DNA of 64,000 nt from Aliidiomarina sp. B3213 (lineage in GTDB: Bacteria > Pseudomonadota > Gammaproteobacteria > Enterobacterales > Alteromonadaceae). Position numbers and translations under genes: made by a program. Positions within the stretch are counted from its first letter, which is position 1, and every line of letters begins with the position of its first letter. The stretch is taken from assembly GCF_003290085.1 (NCBI RefSeq), contig NZ_QMKJ01000001.1, positions 434,001 to 498,000 on the forward strand. The letters run 5' to 3'. Shown here piece by piece: positions 1-9,600 of the stretch. The notes beneath the pieces were generated by a model. It did not search any database and was not told where the DNA came from. It was given only the letters and a program-made list of their open reading frames with translations.

Positions 1-17
1 GTTAAATAGGAGTAGTG

Positions 18-2042
18 ATGGTGAAGAATTTAGTTCGCTTTTTAGGTATTGGTCTTAGCGCGCTTTCGCTAAGCGTGTATGCCGTTGATGCAAACTACAG
101 TGTTGAGGATATTCCTCAGTTAGCACCTGAGTCACAACACGAAGTAGCAAGCAAGCGTATTTCATCGTACTTCACCCGATATCACTATGGCCGTGCAGAA
201 CTCACCCAAGAAATGGGTGAGCAAATTTTTGACCGCTATGTGGAGCAACTTGACTATAACAAGATGTTCCTCTTGCAAACCGATATAGAGCAATTCTCTG
301 ACCAACGCAGTCAATTTAACCGATTCGTCGAAAAAGGTGAGTTAGCTGTTGCGTTTGAAATGTACCAATTGCATTTAGAGCGCCGTATGCAGCGTTATGA
401 ATACGCGTTGTCTTTATTAGATGAAACGTTTAGTTTTGATCAGGAAGACGAACGTTTTTACTACGACCGTGAAGATGCAAGCTGGGCGACTAGTGAAGAA
501 GAGCTCAATGAAATCTGGGATAAGCGTGTTCGCAGCGATGCGATTAACCTTGCGTTAGCCGGTCGCAGTGAAGAAGAGATTAAAGACAACTTAACTCGCC
601 GCTACCAAACAGCATTACAGCGTATCGTTCAAGCTGAAAGCGAAGATGCTTTTCAAACGGTAATGAATGCTTTTGCACGTAGTGTAGACGCCCATACGAG
701 CTATCTATCACCGCGCAACGCTGAGCGCTTCCAGCAAAATATGAATCTCTCATTAGAGGGAATCGGTGCCGTATTACAAGCCGAATATGATTACACCGTT
801 ATTCGTAGCTTGGTTCCGGGTGGTCCCGCTGACCGTTCTGGCGAAATAAGCCCTGAAGACAAGATTATTGCGGTAGCACAAGGCGACCAAGAGTTTGTCG
901 ATGTTATCGGTTGGCGTTTAGACGACGTAGTTGAACTTATTACTGGCCCGAAAGGCAGCGTAGTTCGTTTACAAATTTTGTCGGGTAGCCAGGGTAGTGC
1001 AGCGACGCCCAAAACAGTCGAAATAACACGCGAAGAAATTCGACTAGAAGACCGCGAAGCGAAGCTTGAAATTAAGACTGATGATAACCAGTCGACTGTA
1101 GGTGTTATCGAAATACCGGCTTTTTACAACAACTTAAGTGGTGATGTTCGCGAGCTGATTGCCGAAGCTAACGAAAGCAACGTTGAGGGATTGGTTATTG
1201 ACCTACGCGGCAACGGTGGTGGTGCGCTTAATGAAGCCATTTACCTTACCGGTTTGTTCATTGACTCTGGACCTGTGGTTCAGGTTCGAGACAGCGCGGG
1301 CCGGGTAGATGTAAGTGAAGATCCCGATCCTAGTATTGTTTACGACGGTCCGTTAGTAGTTATGGTAGACCGTTATAGTGCGTCAGCATCAGAGATATTT
1401 GCCGCGGCAATTCAAGACTACGGGCGTGGAGTTATTGTTGGTGAGCAGACGTTTGGTAAGGGCACAGTACAACAGCATCGTGGTCTGCAGCGCCGATTCG
1501 ACTTTTACTCTGAGCCTATGGGGAGCGTGCAATACACCATTGCTAAGTTTTACCGCGTAAATGGTGGCAGCACACAACACAAAGGCGTAGTTCCTGATAT
1601 TGCCTTCCCTACACCGGTAGATCCTGAAGAGTTTGGTGAAAGCCAAGCTGACAACGCGTTACCATGGGACCAAATTGACTCTACAGAATACCAACGTCTT
1701 AATTTCTTTAACTCGGAAATTTTGAATCAATTAGCGTCGGCCCATGAGAGTCGTATTAACGAAGATCCTGAATTCGTGTACGTACTGGAAGACATTGAAC
1801 GTTATAAAGAAGCTGAAGAACAAAACTATGTCAGCCTTGTTCTTGAAGAACGCCAGGCGGAAACTGAAGAGAATAAAGAAAGACGCTTAGCTCGGGCAAA
1901 TGAGCGCATGCAAAGAGACGGTCTAGAACCTGTTGATGACATCGATGACGTGCCTGAGCAGTATTTCGAAACCGACCCATACCTACAAGAGACGGTGTCT
2001 ATTGTTAGGGATTATATTCGGTTACTAGAAGCGAATAGCTGA
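18..2042 (+). CDS. prc: Tail-specific (C-terminal processing) protease Prc/Tsp
   Basis: Periplasmic serine protease that degrades proteins from their C-termini, including SsrA-tagged proteins and murein-enzyme substrates in relatives. The 674-residue product has a signal peptide (hydrophobic residues about 4-20, likely cut after VYA), an N-terminal helical domain, a PDZ domain around residues 235-330, an S41 peptidase domain and a C-terminal DUF3340-type tail. The Ser-Lys dyad is visible as S456 in DRYSASASEIF and K481 in FGKGTVQ, with the 25-residue spacing of the E. coli enzyme. I chose ATG at 18 over the GTG at 15 because GGAG at 9-12 is then five bases away. Length matches the E. coli protein. 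Identification is firm. Confidence 0.95.
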   Translation: MVKNLVRFLGIGLSALSLSVYAVDANYSVEDIPQLAPESQHEVASKRISSYFTRYHYGRAELTQEMGEQIFDRYVEQLDYNKMFLLQTDIEQFSDQRSQFNRFVEKGELAVAFEMYQLHLERRMQRYEYALSLLDETFSFDQEDERFYYDREDASWATSEEELNEIWDKRVRSDAINLALAGRSEEEIKDNLTRRYQTALQRIVQAESEDAFQTVMNAFARSVDAHTSYLSPRNAERFQQNMNLSLEGIGAVLQAEYDYTVIRSLVPGGPADRSGEISPEDKIIAVAQGDQEFVDVIGWRLDDVVELITGPKGSVVRLQILSGSQGSAATPKTVEITREEIRLEDREAKLEIKTDDNQSTVGVIEIPAFYNNLSGDVRELIAEANESNVEGLVIDLRGNGGGALNEAIYLTGLFIDSGPVVQVRDSAGRVDVSEDPDPSIVYDGPLVVMVDRYSASASEIFAAAIQDYGRGVIVGEQTFGKGTVQQHRGLQRRFDFYSEPMGSVQYTIAKFYRVNGGSTQHKGVVPDIAFPTPVDPEEFGESQADNALPWDQIDSTEYQRLNFFNSEILNQLASAHESRINEDPEFVYVLEDIERYKEAEEQNYVSLVLEERQAETEENKERRLARANERMQRDGLEPVDDIDDVPEQYFETDPYLQETVSIVRDYIRLLEANS

Positions 2043-2065
2043 AAAGCCAGCTAGAGTGTTTAAAC

Positions 2066-2100
2066 AATGCCATTCACCCTTGTGAATGGCATTTTGCTTT
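2066..2100 (+). terminator. Rho-independent terminator after prc
   Basis: A perfect 12-bp stem (2066-2077 with 2082-2093) around a 4-base loop is followed by a T-rich tract. It lies 24 bases after the prc stop and separates prc from the antiporter gene. Confidence 0.85.
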
Positions 2101-2171
2101 CATTTCTATAATTATAAACTTTGAAAACCAGCGTAAAACATTAGGTTTGCGCGAAAAACTGGACTTTAGAT

Positions 2172-3620
2172 ATGACTGAAAACAAGAAGGCGCCGAATTA
2201 TTTGCAAGCGCTCATTCCTCTTATCGGATTAATTTTAATGCTGGGTAGCTCGGTTTACCTATTTGGTGAAGACTCCTCTTATGGAGGAAACCAAATTGCA
2301 TTGCTGTGTTCTGCTGCCATTGCTGCATTAATTAGTTTCAGAAACGGATATACCTGGCAAGAAGTAGAGCAGGGTATTGTTGACGGTATTTCTGTGGCGT
2401 TAGGTGCCGTGCTCATTATTCTTATGGTAGGTTCGTTAATAGGTACATGGCTCTTGTCGGGTATCGTTCCTGCCATGATTTATTATGGGTTAGAGATTCT
2501 TGACCCCTCATGGTTTTACGCTGCTTCCTGCGTAATCTGTGCCATTATTGCTCTTGCTATAGGTAGTTCTTGGACTACAGCAGCAACAATTGGTGTAGCT
2601 CTTATCGGCGTTGCCATGGGTATGGGTATGAGCGTTGAAATTACTGCAGGTGCGATCATTTCAGGGGCGTATTTTGGTGATAAAATGTCACCGTTGTCAG
2701 ACACAACAAACTTGGCTCCAGCAGTAAGTGGTACAGAGCTATTTGCTCATATACGTTATATGAGCTGGACTTCTTTCCCAGCCATTATTTTGTCCGTCAT
2801 ACTCTTCACTATTTTAGGTTTCGGCGCAGAGTCAGCTGCCGACTTGTCTAAGCTAGAATCTATGCAAACCGAGCTGGCTACCATATTTAATATTTCACCC
2901 ATTATTCTGTTCCCACTGCTTATATTATTTGCCCTCGCAATTATGAAAAAGCCGGCTTTACCTACTATTTTCATTGGTGCTTTAGTGGGTGCCGTATGGG
3001 CGGTTATTTTCCAACCCGATCTCATTCAAACACTGGCTAGGTCTGGCTCAAGTAGCATAGTCGGTGGCTTTGAAGTTGTATGGCTTGCTCTCGCAACCGG
3101 GGTTGAAATTAATGCCTCAAACGACGACTTAACGTCACTGATCAGTGGCGGCGGCATGGGAAGCATGGTGAATACCGTTTGGTTGATTATCAGCGCCATG
3201 ACGTTTGGTGCGGTGATGGAAACTACAGGCCTGCTACAAAAGCTTATTGAGGGTATTTTGAAGTCAGTAAAAACTACTGGAAACCTTATTTTAAGTACTA
3301 TTTTGACCGGTTTTGGTACCAACTTGCTTACCGCTGACCAGTACATGGCGATTGTATTGCCAGGGCGTATGTTTAGAAACGCTTATAAAAAACAAGGTTT
3401 AGACCCACGTGTTCTGTCGCGTTCATTGGAGTCTAGCGGCACAGTTACTTCAGCATTAATACCTTGGAACACATGCGGAGCGTACATGTTCTCAGTGCTA
3501 GGAGTTTATCCGTTAGCTTATGCTCCGTATGCATTCTTCTTGGTGATCGTTCCACTTCTAGCCATCATATATGGTTACACCAATTTTAAAATTTTACGTT
3601 TAGAGCCTGAACATCAATAG
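2172..3620 (+). CDS. nhaC: NhaC-family Na+/H+ antiporter
   Basis: Polytopic inner-membrane antiporter of 482 residues with about a dozen hydrophobic spans. It probably exchanges Na+ for protons, which suits a marine or halophilic host. The NhaC family signature is clear around residues 165-180 (GAYFGDKMSPLSDTTNLA), and the C-terminal half carries the matching repeat with the motif NLLTADQYMAIVLPGRMF. Some relatives of this family carry other solutes such as lactate/malate or amino acids, so the substrate is inferred. The start has a weak GGA about eight bases upstream. pepN begins 12 bases after the stop, so the two may be co-transcribed. Confidence 0.85.
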   Translation: MTENKKAPNYLQALIPLIGLILMLGSSVYLFGEDSSYGGNQIALLCSAAIAALISFRNGYTWQEVEQGIVDGISVALGAVLIILMVGSLIGTWLLSGIVPAMIYYGLEILDPSWFYAASCVICAIIALAIGSSWTTAATIGVALIGVAMGMGMSVEITAGAIISGAYFGDKMSPLSDTTNLAPAVSGTELFAHIRYMSWTSFPAIILSVILFTILGFGAESAADLSKLESMQTELATIFNISPIILFPLLILFALAIMKKPALPTIFIGALVGAVWAVIFQPDLIQTLARSGSSSIVGGFEVVWLALATGVEINASNDDLTSLISGGGMGSMVNTVWLIISAMTFGAVMETTGLLQKLIEGILKSVKTTGNLILSTILTGFGTNLLTADQYMAIVLPGRMFRNAYKKQGLDPRVLSRSLESSGTVTSALIPWNTCGAYMFSVLGVYPLAYAPYAFFLVIVPLLAIIYGYTNFKILRLEPEHQ

Positions 3621-3632
3621 GAGCTTTGCAGT

Positions 3633-6239
3633 ATGAAGTTAGGAAGTCCAGTTGCCCGCTATAGAAAAGATTATAAAGCGCCTGTCTTTTCTATTGAGGC
3701 GGTTGACCTAGTGGTAAATTTGCATGAAACGCGTACGCAAGTCGTTAACACTATGCAAATTCTTCGCCTTAGAGAGGACTCTAAACTTCAACTTGATGGG
3801 GAACACCTAACGCTAGTAAAGGTCGAGCTAGACGGGCAGTTGTTAGCGGAAGGCACGGACTATGAAGTTATCGAAGGTCAGCTGACTATTTTTGATTTTC
3901 CGCAACAGGGCGAACTGCGTGTTACTACGCTTCTCAACCCAGCGGCAAATACGGCTTTTGAAGGTTTATACAAAAGTGGTGACGCTTATTGCACACAGTG
4001 TGAAGCGGAAGGTTTCCGTCGAATCACTTACTTCTTAGACCGCCCAGATGTACTGTCGTTGTATACCACAACCATTGTGGCTGATAAGAATGAGTTTCCG
4101 CAATTGTTGGCAAATGGAAACTTAATCGATAAAGGTGAGAGCGAAGAGGGCAAACATTGGGTGAAGTGGCATGATCCGCATCCCAAACCGTGTTACTTGT
4201 TTGCTTTAGTTGCTGGGAACTTTGACTGCTTGCGTGACAACTATCGCACTATGGAAGGTCGTGACGTCGAATTAGAGCTGTACGTTGATAAAGGTAATCT
4301 TTCTAGGGCAGCTTTCGCCATGGAGTCGCTAAAAAACGCGATGATATGGGACGAAAAAAGGTTTGGATTAGCTTACGACTTAGACATTTATATGATTGTA
4401 GCAGTGGACTTTTTCAACATGGGAGCCATGGAAAATAAAGGCTTAAATATTTTCAATTCGAAATACGTGTTAGCTGACAAAGCCACCGCCACAGACCAAG
4501 ACTTCCTCAACGTAGAATCTGTAATTGGACACGAGTACTTTCATAATTGGACTGGCAATAGAATTACCTGTCGCGATTGGTTCCAGCTTAGTTTAAAAGA
4601 AGGATTAACTGTATTTAGAGATCAAGAGTTTAGCTCTGATCGCGGTATGCGTGACGTTAATCGTATTCAAGACGCGCGTATTATGCGAACCCATCAGTTT
4701 GACGAAGACGCAAGCCCGATGGCGCATCCTATTCGCCCTGACCAAGTGATGGAAATGAATAATTTCTACACGGTTACGGTATATAACAAGGGTGCTGAAG
4801 TTATTCGTATGCTGCATACTTTATTAGGCGAAGAGGGTTTTCAACAAGGTATGCGCTTATACGTGGAACGTCACGATGGGCAAGCTGTCACTTGTGAAGA
4901 CTTCGTATCTGCCATGGAAGATGCAAATAAGATTGATCTAAAGCAGTTTAGGCACTGGTATAGTCAAGCGGGTACGCCGGTAGTTTCAATTGCTACCGAC
5001 TATGACAAAGACAGCGAAACCTTGACGGTTACGGCTAAACAAACAACGCCGGCGACTCCAGGGCAGAACGAAAAGCAGCCTTTCCACATTCCGATAAAAT
5101 CTGAAATTTTCAGCAACGACGGAACACCTTTGAATGCCGAAGGTTGGCCGGAAGAAGGTGTGTTTGAGTTGAAAGCAGAAGAGCAAATTTGGACACTTAA
5201 AAATGTACCAGAAGGCTTTATCTTCGCTCCACTCGCGAATTTTTCGGCACCGATCAAAGTAAAATACGACAGCTCTGACAACCAGTCGTTTGCCGTTGCT
5301 GCGTTAGCAAAAGATCCATTTTTACGCTGGGATGCTGTGCAGCAAATCTATCTGACTTTAATTCATCGTTACATCGAAGCTGAAGATTTTGGTGAACTTT
5401 CTGAATTTGATAGCTTAATGCAAAGTATTTTGAACCATGCTGTTGAAGACCCGTCCATTTCTTCATTGTTGCTTCAATTGCCCTCTGAAGAGGCTGTCGC
5501 AAGCGACTTTGACATTATTCCAGTAGAGTCGATTCAACAGGCATTAACAACACTGAAAGCTTATATTTGTAATACATTTGGCCAACAGATGGAAAAGGTG
5601 TGGACGCAACTGTCGTTTGATGTAGAAAGTTTCGATAGCTTGGCGATTAGTCACCGTATGCTCGGCAATGTACTAGTGCAATATTTAGCGCTTTTAGATA
5701 CGCAACAAACCACACACGCAATACAACACCAATTCGCGTTGCAAGAAAACATGACATTGTCGTTTGGTGCTTTGAGTGCCGCAGTGCAAGCGAACCATTC
5801 ACACGCCGAAGTAATGCTGCGAGAATTTAGAGCGAAGTGGGCAAGTAACACGCTAGTTATGGACAAGTGGTTCTCCGTGCAGGCGTTAACAGGGCACGAT
5901 TCTACAGTTGAAAATGTAGAGCGCCTGTTGAACGATGAATTATTTGATTGGAATAAACCGAATAGAGTGTATGCGTTGCTATCTACCTTTTCGCATAACC
6001 TAAGCCAATTGCATCGCGCGGATGGTGCCGGTTATCGCTTAATGGAGGCTGCTATTACAAGGTTGAACGATTCTAACCCTCAAGTGGCCTCTAGGCTTAT
6101 TTCACCGCTGTTAAAGTGGCGTAGATTAGAAGAAGGGCGTTCAAAGCAGTTGCGAGGCGTTCTTGAACGGTTAAAAGAGCACCAGAATTTGTCGAAAGAC
6201 TTGTTTGAAAAAGTAGAGAAGAGCCTAGCGGACGCATAG
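3633..6239 (+). CDS. pepN: Aminopeptidase N (M1 zinc metallopeptidase)
   Basis: Cytoplasmic broad-specificity aminopeptidase of 868 residues, close to the 870 of E. coli PepN. The exopeptidase motif GAMEN (about 264-268) and the zinc site HEYFHNW (H300, E301, H304, with the third ligand E323 in LKEGLTVF) are intact and lie three residues beyond the E. coli numbering. AGGAGC at 3618-3623 supports the ATG at 3633. It follows the antiporter gene by 12 bases and is followed by a DUF2835 gene, a pairing common in marine gammaproteobacteria. Nothing looks degraded. Confidence 0.97.
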   Translation: MKLGSPVARYRKDYKAPVFSIEAVDLVVNLHETRTQVVNTMQILRLREDSKLQLDGEHLTLVKVELDGQLLAEGTDYEVIEGQLTIFDFPQQGELRVTTLLNPAANTAFEGLYKSGDAYCTQCEAEGFRRITYFLDRPDVLSLYTTTIVADKNEFPQLLANGNLIDKGESEEGKHWVKWHDPHPKPCYLFALVAGNFDCLRDNYRTMEGRDVELELYVDKGNLSRAAFAMESLKNAMIWDEKRFGLAYDLDIYMIVAVDFFNMGAMENKGLNIFNSKYVLADKATATDQDFLNVESVIGHEYFHNWTGNRITCRDWFQLSLKEGLTVFRDQEFSSDRGMRDVNRIQDARIMRTHQFDEDASPMAHPIRPDQVMEMNNFYTVTVYNKGAEVIRMLHTLLGEEGFQQGMRLYVERHDGQAVTCEDFVSAMEDANKIDLKQFRHWYSQAGTPVVSIATDYDKDSETLTVTAKQTTPATPGQNEKQPFHIPIKSEIFSNDGTPLNAEGWPEEGVFELKAEEQIWTLKNVPEGFIFAPLANFSAPIKVKYDSSDNQSFAVAALAKDPFLRWDAVQQIYLTLIHRYIEAEDFGELSEFDSLMQSILNHAVEDPSISSLLLQLPSEEAVASDFDIIPVESIQQALTTLKAYICNTFGQQMEKVWTQLSFDVESFDSLAISHRMLGNVLVQYLALLDTQQTTHAIQHQFALQENMTLSFGALSAAVQANHSHAEVMLREFRAKWASNTLVMDKWFSVQALTGHDSTVENVERLLNDELFDWNKPNRVYALLSTFSHNLSQLHRADGAGYRLMEAAITRLNDSNPQVASRLISPLLKWRRLEEGRSKQLRGVLERLKEHQNLSKDLFEKVEKSLADA

Positions 6240-6264
6240 TCGCTTAATATGTGAAAATTTCATC

Positions 6265-6495
6265 ATGCATGAATATTACTTTTCTATCGTTATGTCTGCG
6301 TTAGATGTAGAGCATTATTACTATGGCCAAGGCGGTAATTCAGTGGTGATTACCGCCGAAAATGGTTTACGCCTACAACTTGCTATACGACACATGGTTC
6401 CGTTTATTTCCCGTAACGGTATTCGAGGTCGTTTCAAGCTCTGCACCGACCAGAACCATAAGTTTGTTTCCCTAGAAAAAATTAGAGATTTTTAA
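6265..6495 (+). CDS. DUF2835 family protein
   Basis: A 76-residue cytoplasmic protein with no signal peptide or membrane span. It matches my memory of the DUF2835 pattern: an N-terminal YYFSI stretch, a YYYGQGG segment, the central R-LQLAIRHMVPFI, and the C-terminal NGIRGRFKL-D-NHKFVSLEKI. The function of the family is unknown. It starts 25 bases after pepN with a poor ribosome site, so it may be translated by coupling or weakly. The frame is open over its full length and the conserved C-terminus is present, so I treat it as real. Confidence 0.75.
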   Translation: MHEYYFSIVMSALDVEHYYYGQGGNSVVITAENGLRLQLAIRHMVPFISRNGIRGRFKLCTDQNHKFVSLEKIRDF

Positions 6496-6627
6496 ATTCA
6501 TTTATATTCATGGCTAAGTCGTTTTTACCGATAAAAATGGCAATTAAGTGAATGTTCATTCCATCCTTAATTAGACAATTAAAATAACTTGTCACACCAG
6601 CGGTTCTTACGTTGCATTTCTCGTTAT

Positions 6628-6651
6628 AAAGTCCGAGAATAAAAGGACTTT
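6628..6651 (+). other. Inverted repeat in the leader of the glutamate dehydrogenase gene
   Basis: AAAGTCC (6628-6634) pairs perfectly with GGACTTT (6645-6651) around a 10-base A-rich loop. It ends 30 bases before the start codon. It could be an mRNA stem-loop or an operator. It is not followed by a T-run, so it is not a terminator. Confidence 0.4.
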
Positions 6652-6681
6652 GCACTTCTTCTTATACACAAGGATCAAACC

Positions 6682-9600
6682 ATGGCATCGGTGAACAGTC
6701 AGCCCCCAGTCCTCCTTGAGAAAGTTTTTGAAGTTGTTCGAAACAAGTTGCCGAAAACAACGGCGGAACTTGTGGAAGAGTTTACAAAAAGACTTTATCG
6801 CAATGTTGCAAACGACGAGATTATTGGTCGTGACCACAGCAATATTTATGGGGCGGTTGTATCTTTATGGCATAGCTTTAACGACTACCACGCAGACAAG
6901 AAAGCTCAAATTCGTGTTTATAACCCGGAGGTTACGAAGCACGGCTGGGAGTCGCCCAACACAGTTATCGAAGTTATCCAAACAGACATGCCATTCATGG
7001 TTGATTCTGTGCGTATGGCATTGAATCGATTCGGTATTCAAGCGCACTTATTCTTGAATGCTCCACTGGCGCATAAACGCGACAAAGAGGGCAATATCGA
7101 GTCGATTGTCGAAGAAGGTAAAACGGATAAAAACGCGCAAACTGACACAGTTTTTCTTATTGAGATCGATCGTCAGTCTTCGACCGAAGATCTTAAGGCA
7201 CTCAAAGATGAACTAACGTCGGTTATGAGCGAAGTGTATGCTGCAGTTACTGACTGGCAGCCCATGAAGAAAAAGCTGAAAGAAATCTCTCAGAGTTTAG
7301 ATGAGCGGAACTTCCCAGGCTCTAAAACCGAATTAGAGCAGTCGAAAGCATTTTTGACGTGGCTTGCTAACGACAACTTCACGCTTATGGGTTATCGAAG
7401 CTATGTAGTAGACGCAGTAGAGGGTGACTATGAAGTACGCCAAGTAGAGGGTACTAGTCTAGGTTTAATGCGTAATACAGTTACCGATAAACCTCGACGC
7501 TTAGCCGATCTTCCGAAGCTTGCGCGCCATGCGGCATTAAGTAGTGACGAAATTCTATTGCTCACCAAAACGAATACCAAGTCGCGGGTTCATCGTCCGG
7601 CATATACCGACTACATCGGTATTAAGCGTTTCGACAAGAATGGTAACGTAATTGGTGAAGACCGTTTTATTGGACTTTATTCAGCGAGCTTCTATAACGA
7701 CAGCGCCATGGATATTCCAATGGTACGAGAAAAGATTAAGTCTATTCTCGATAAGTCTAAATATGGGCCTACGTCTCACGCCAGTAAGGCGCTTCTGAAT
7801 ATTCTTCAAACCTACCCAAGAGACGAAATTGTTCAGTCGAAAGAAAGTGAATTGCTCGACATCGCGCTAGGTATTTTACAAATTCAAGAACGCGACATTA
7901 CGCGCGTATTCTTGCGTAGAGATATTTTTGGGCGATTCATTACGGCAATGGTGTACGTGCCGAAAGAACGATACAACACAGCATTAAGACAACAAACACA
8001 ACAAATTTTAGCGAGAACGCTTGGCGCAACCGGAGACGTAGACTTTACCACTTACTTCTCTGAATCAGCTTTGGCGCGCACGCAGTATTCAGTTCGCGTA
8101 ACCGACAGTGGACAGGACATTAACGTGAAAGAATTAGAACAAAATTTAACTGAAGCATCGCGATCGTGGGAAGACAACTTAGAGAGTCAATTAGTTGCAG
8201 CTCACGGTGAAGCGAAGGCGCGCTCTATAGTGAAGCGTTACGCGCATGGTTTTCCACGCGCATATAAAGAAGATGTTTTACCTTCGGTGGCATTAGCGGA
8301 TATCGCACAGCTAGAGGCATTAAACGACGAACATAAATTGGGCATGCTATTTTACCGCGCTCAAGAAGTTCAAGACGATTCGAATCGTGTGAAGTTGAAG
8401 CTTTTCCATAAAGACGAGCCGATTCACTTGTCTGATGTACTGCCGATGCTAGAAAACTTTGGTTTACGAGTTATCAATGAAAGCCCGTACCAAATTAAAA
8501 CCCATGAAGGTAATGTTTTCTGGATCCTCGACTTCTTTATGGTGCATACGTCTGGGCCACTGGATTTAGAGAAAACTAGAGATAATTTCCAAGACGCTTT
8601 TGGTCGTGTCTGGACCGGTGACTACGAAGACGATGGCTTTAACCGTTTAGTTTTAGGCGCTGGAATGACAGGGCGTCACGTAATTATTTTGCGTATGTTC
8701 GCTAAATACATGCGTCAAATCGGGGTTACCTTCAGCCAAAGTTATATTGAAAGTGCGTTTACCCGTTACCCTAAAATCGGCAAGCTTTTGGTGAAATTGT
8801 TCTACACCAAGTTCGAGCCAGGTGTAAAAGGCGTAGAGAAGAAAATCGACGCTATTTTACAGCGTATTCAAACTGAATTAGACAACGTAGTGAGCCTAGA
8901 TGACGACCGTATTATGGGTCGTTATGTAGACCTGATTAAGGCCGCGCTGCGCACTAACTTCTTCCAGAAAACGGAAGAAGGTATAGAGAAAAACTATATC
9001 TCTGTGAAATTTGCACCAGAGAATATTCCTGAAATGCCGTTACCGTTGCCAAAATACGAGATCTTCGTTTATTCGCCGCGCGTAGAGGGTGTTCACTTGC
9101 GTGGCGGTAAGGTTGCGCGTGGTGGTTTGCGTTGGTCCGACCGCCGTGAAGATTTCCGTACCGAAGTTTTAGGCTTGGTAAAAGCACAGCAGGTTAAAAA
9201 TACCGTGATTGTTCCTGTTGGGGCAAAAGGTGGTTTTGTCTGTAAGCAGCTTCCTGAAGAACGCGACGAGATGTTTGCTGAAGGACAAGCTTGCTACAAA
9301 ACCTTTATTCGCGGATTACTGGATATAACGGACAACATTCTTGAAGGTGAGGTTATTCCTGCTCGCGACGTCGTAGCTCATGACGAAGTCGATTATTACC
9401 TTGTGGTAGCGGCAGATAAAGGTACAGCGACGTTCTCAGACATCGCCAATGGTATCTCGGAAGAATATAACTTCTGGCTAGGTGATGCGTTTGCTTCTGG
9501 TGGTTCTGTAGGCTACGACCACAAGAAGATGGGTATTACCGCAAAAGGTGCGTGGGAATCTGTTAAACGCCACTTTAGAGAAATGGACATAGACTGCCAA

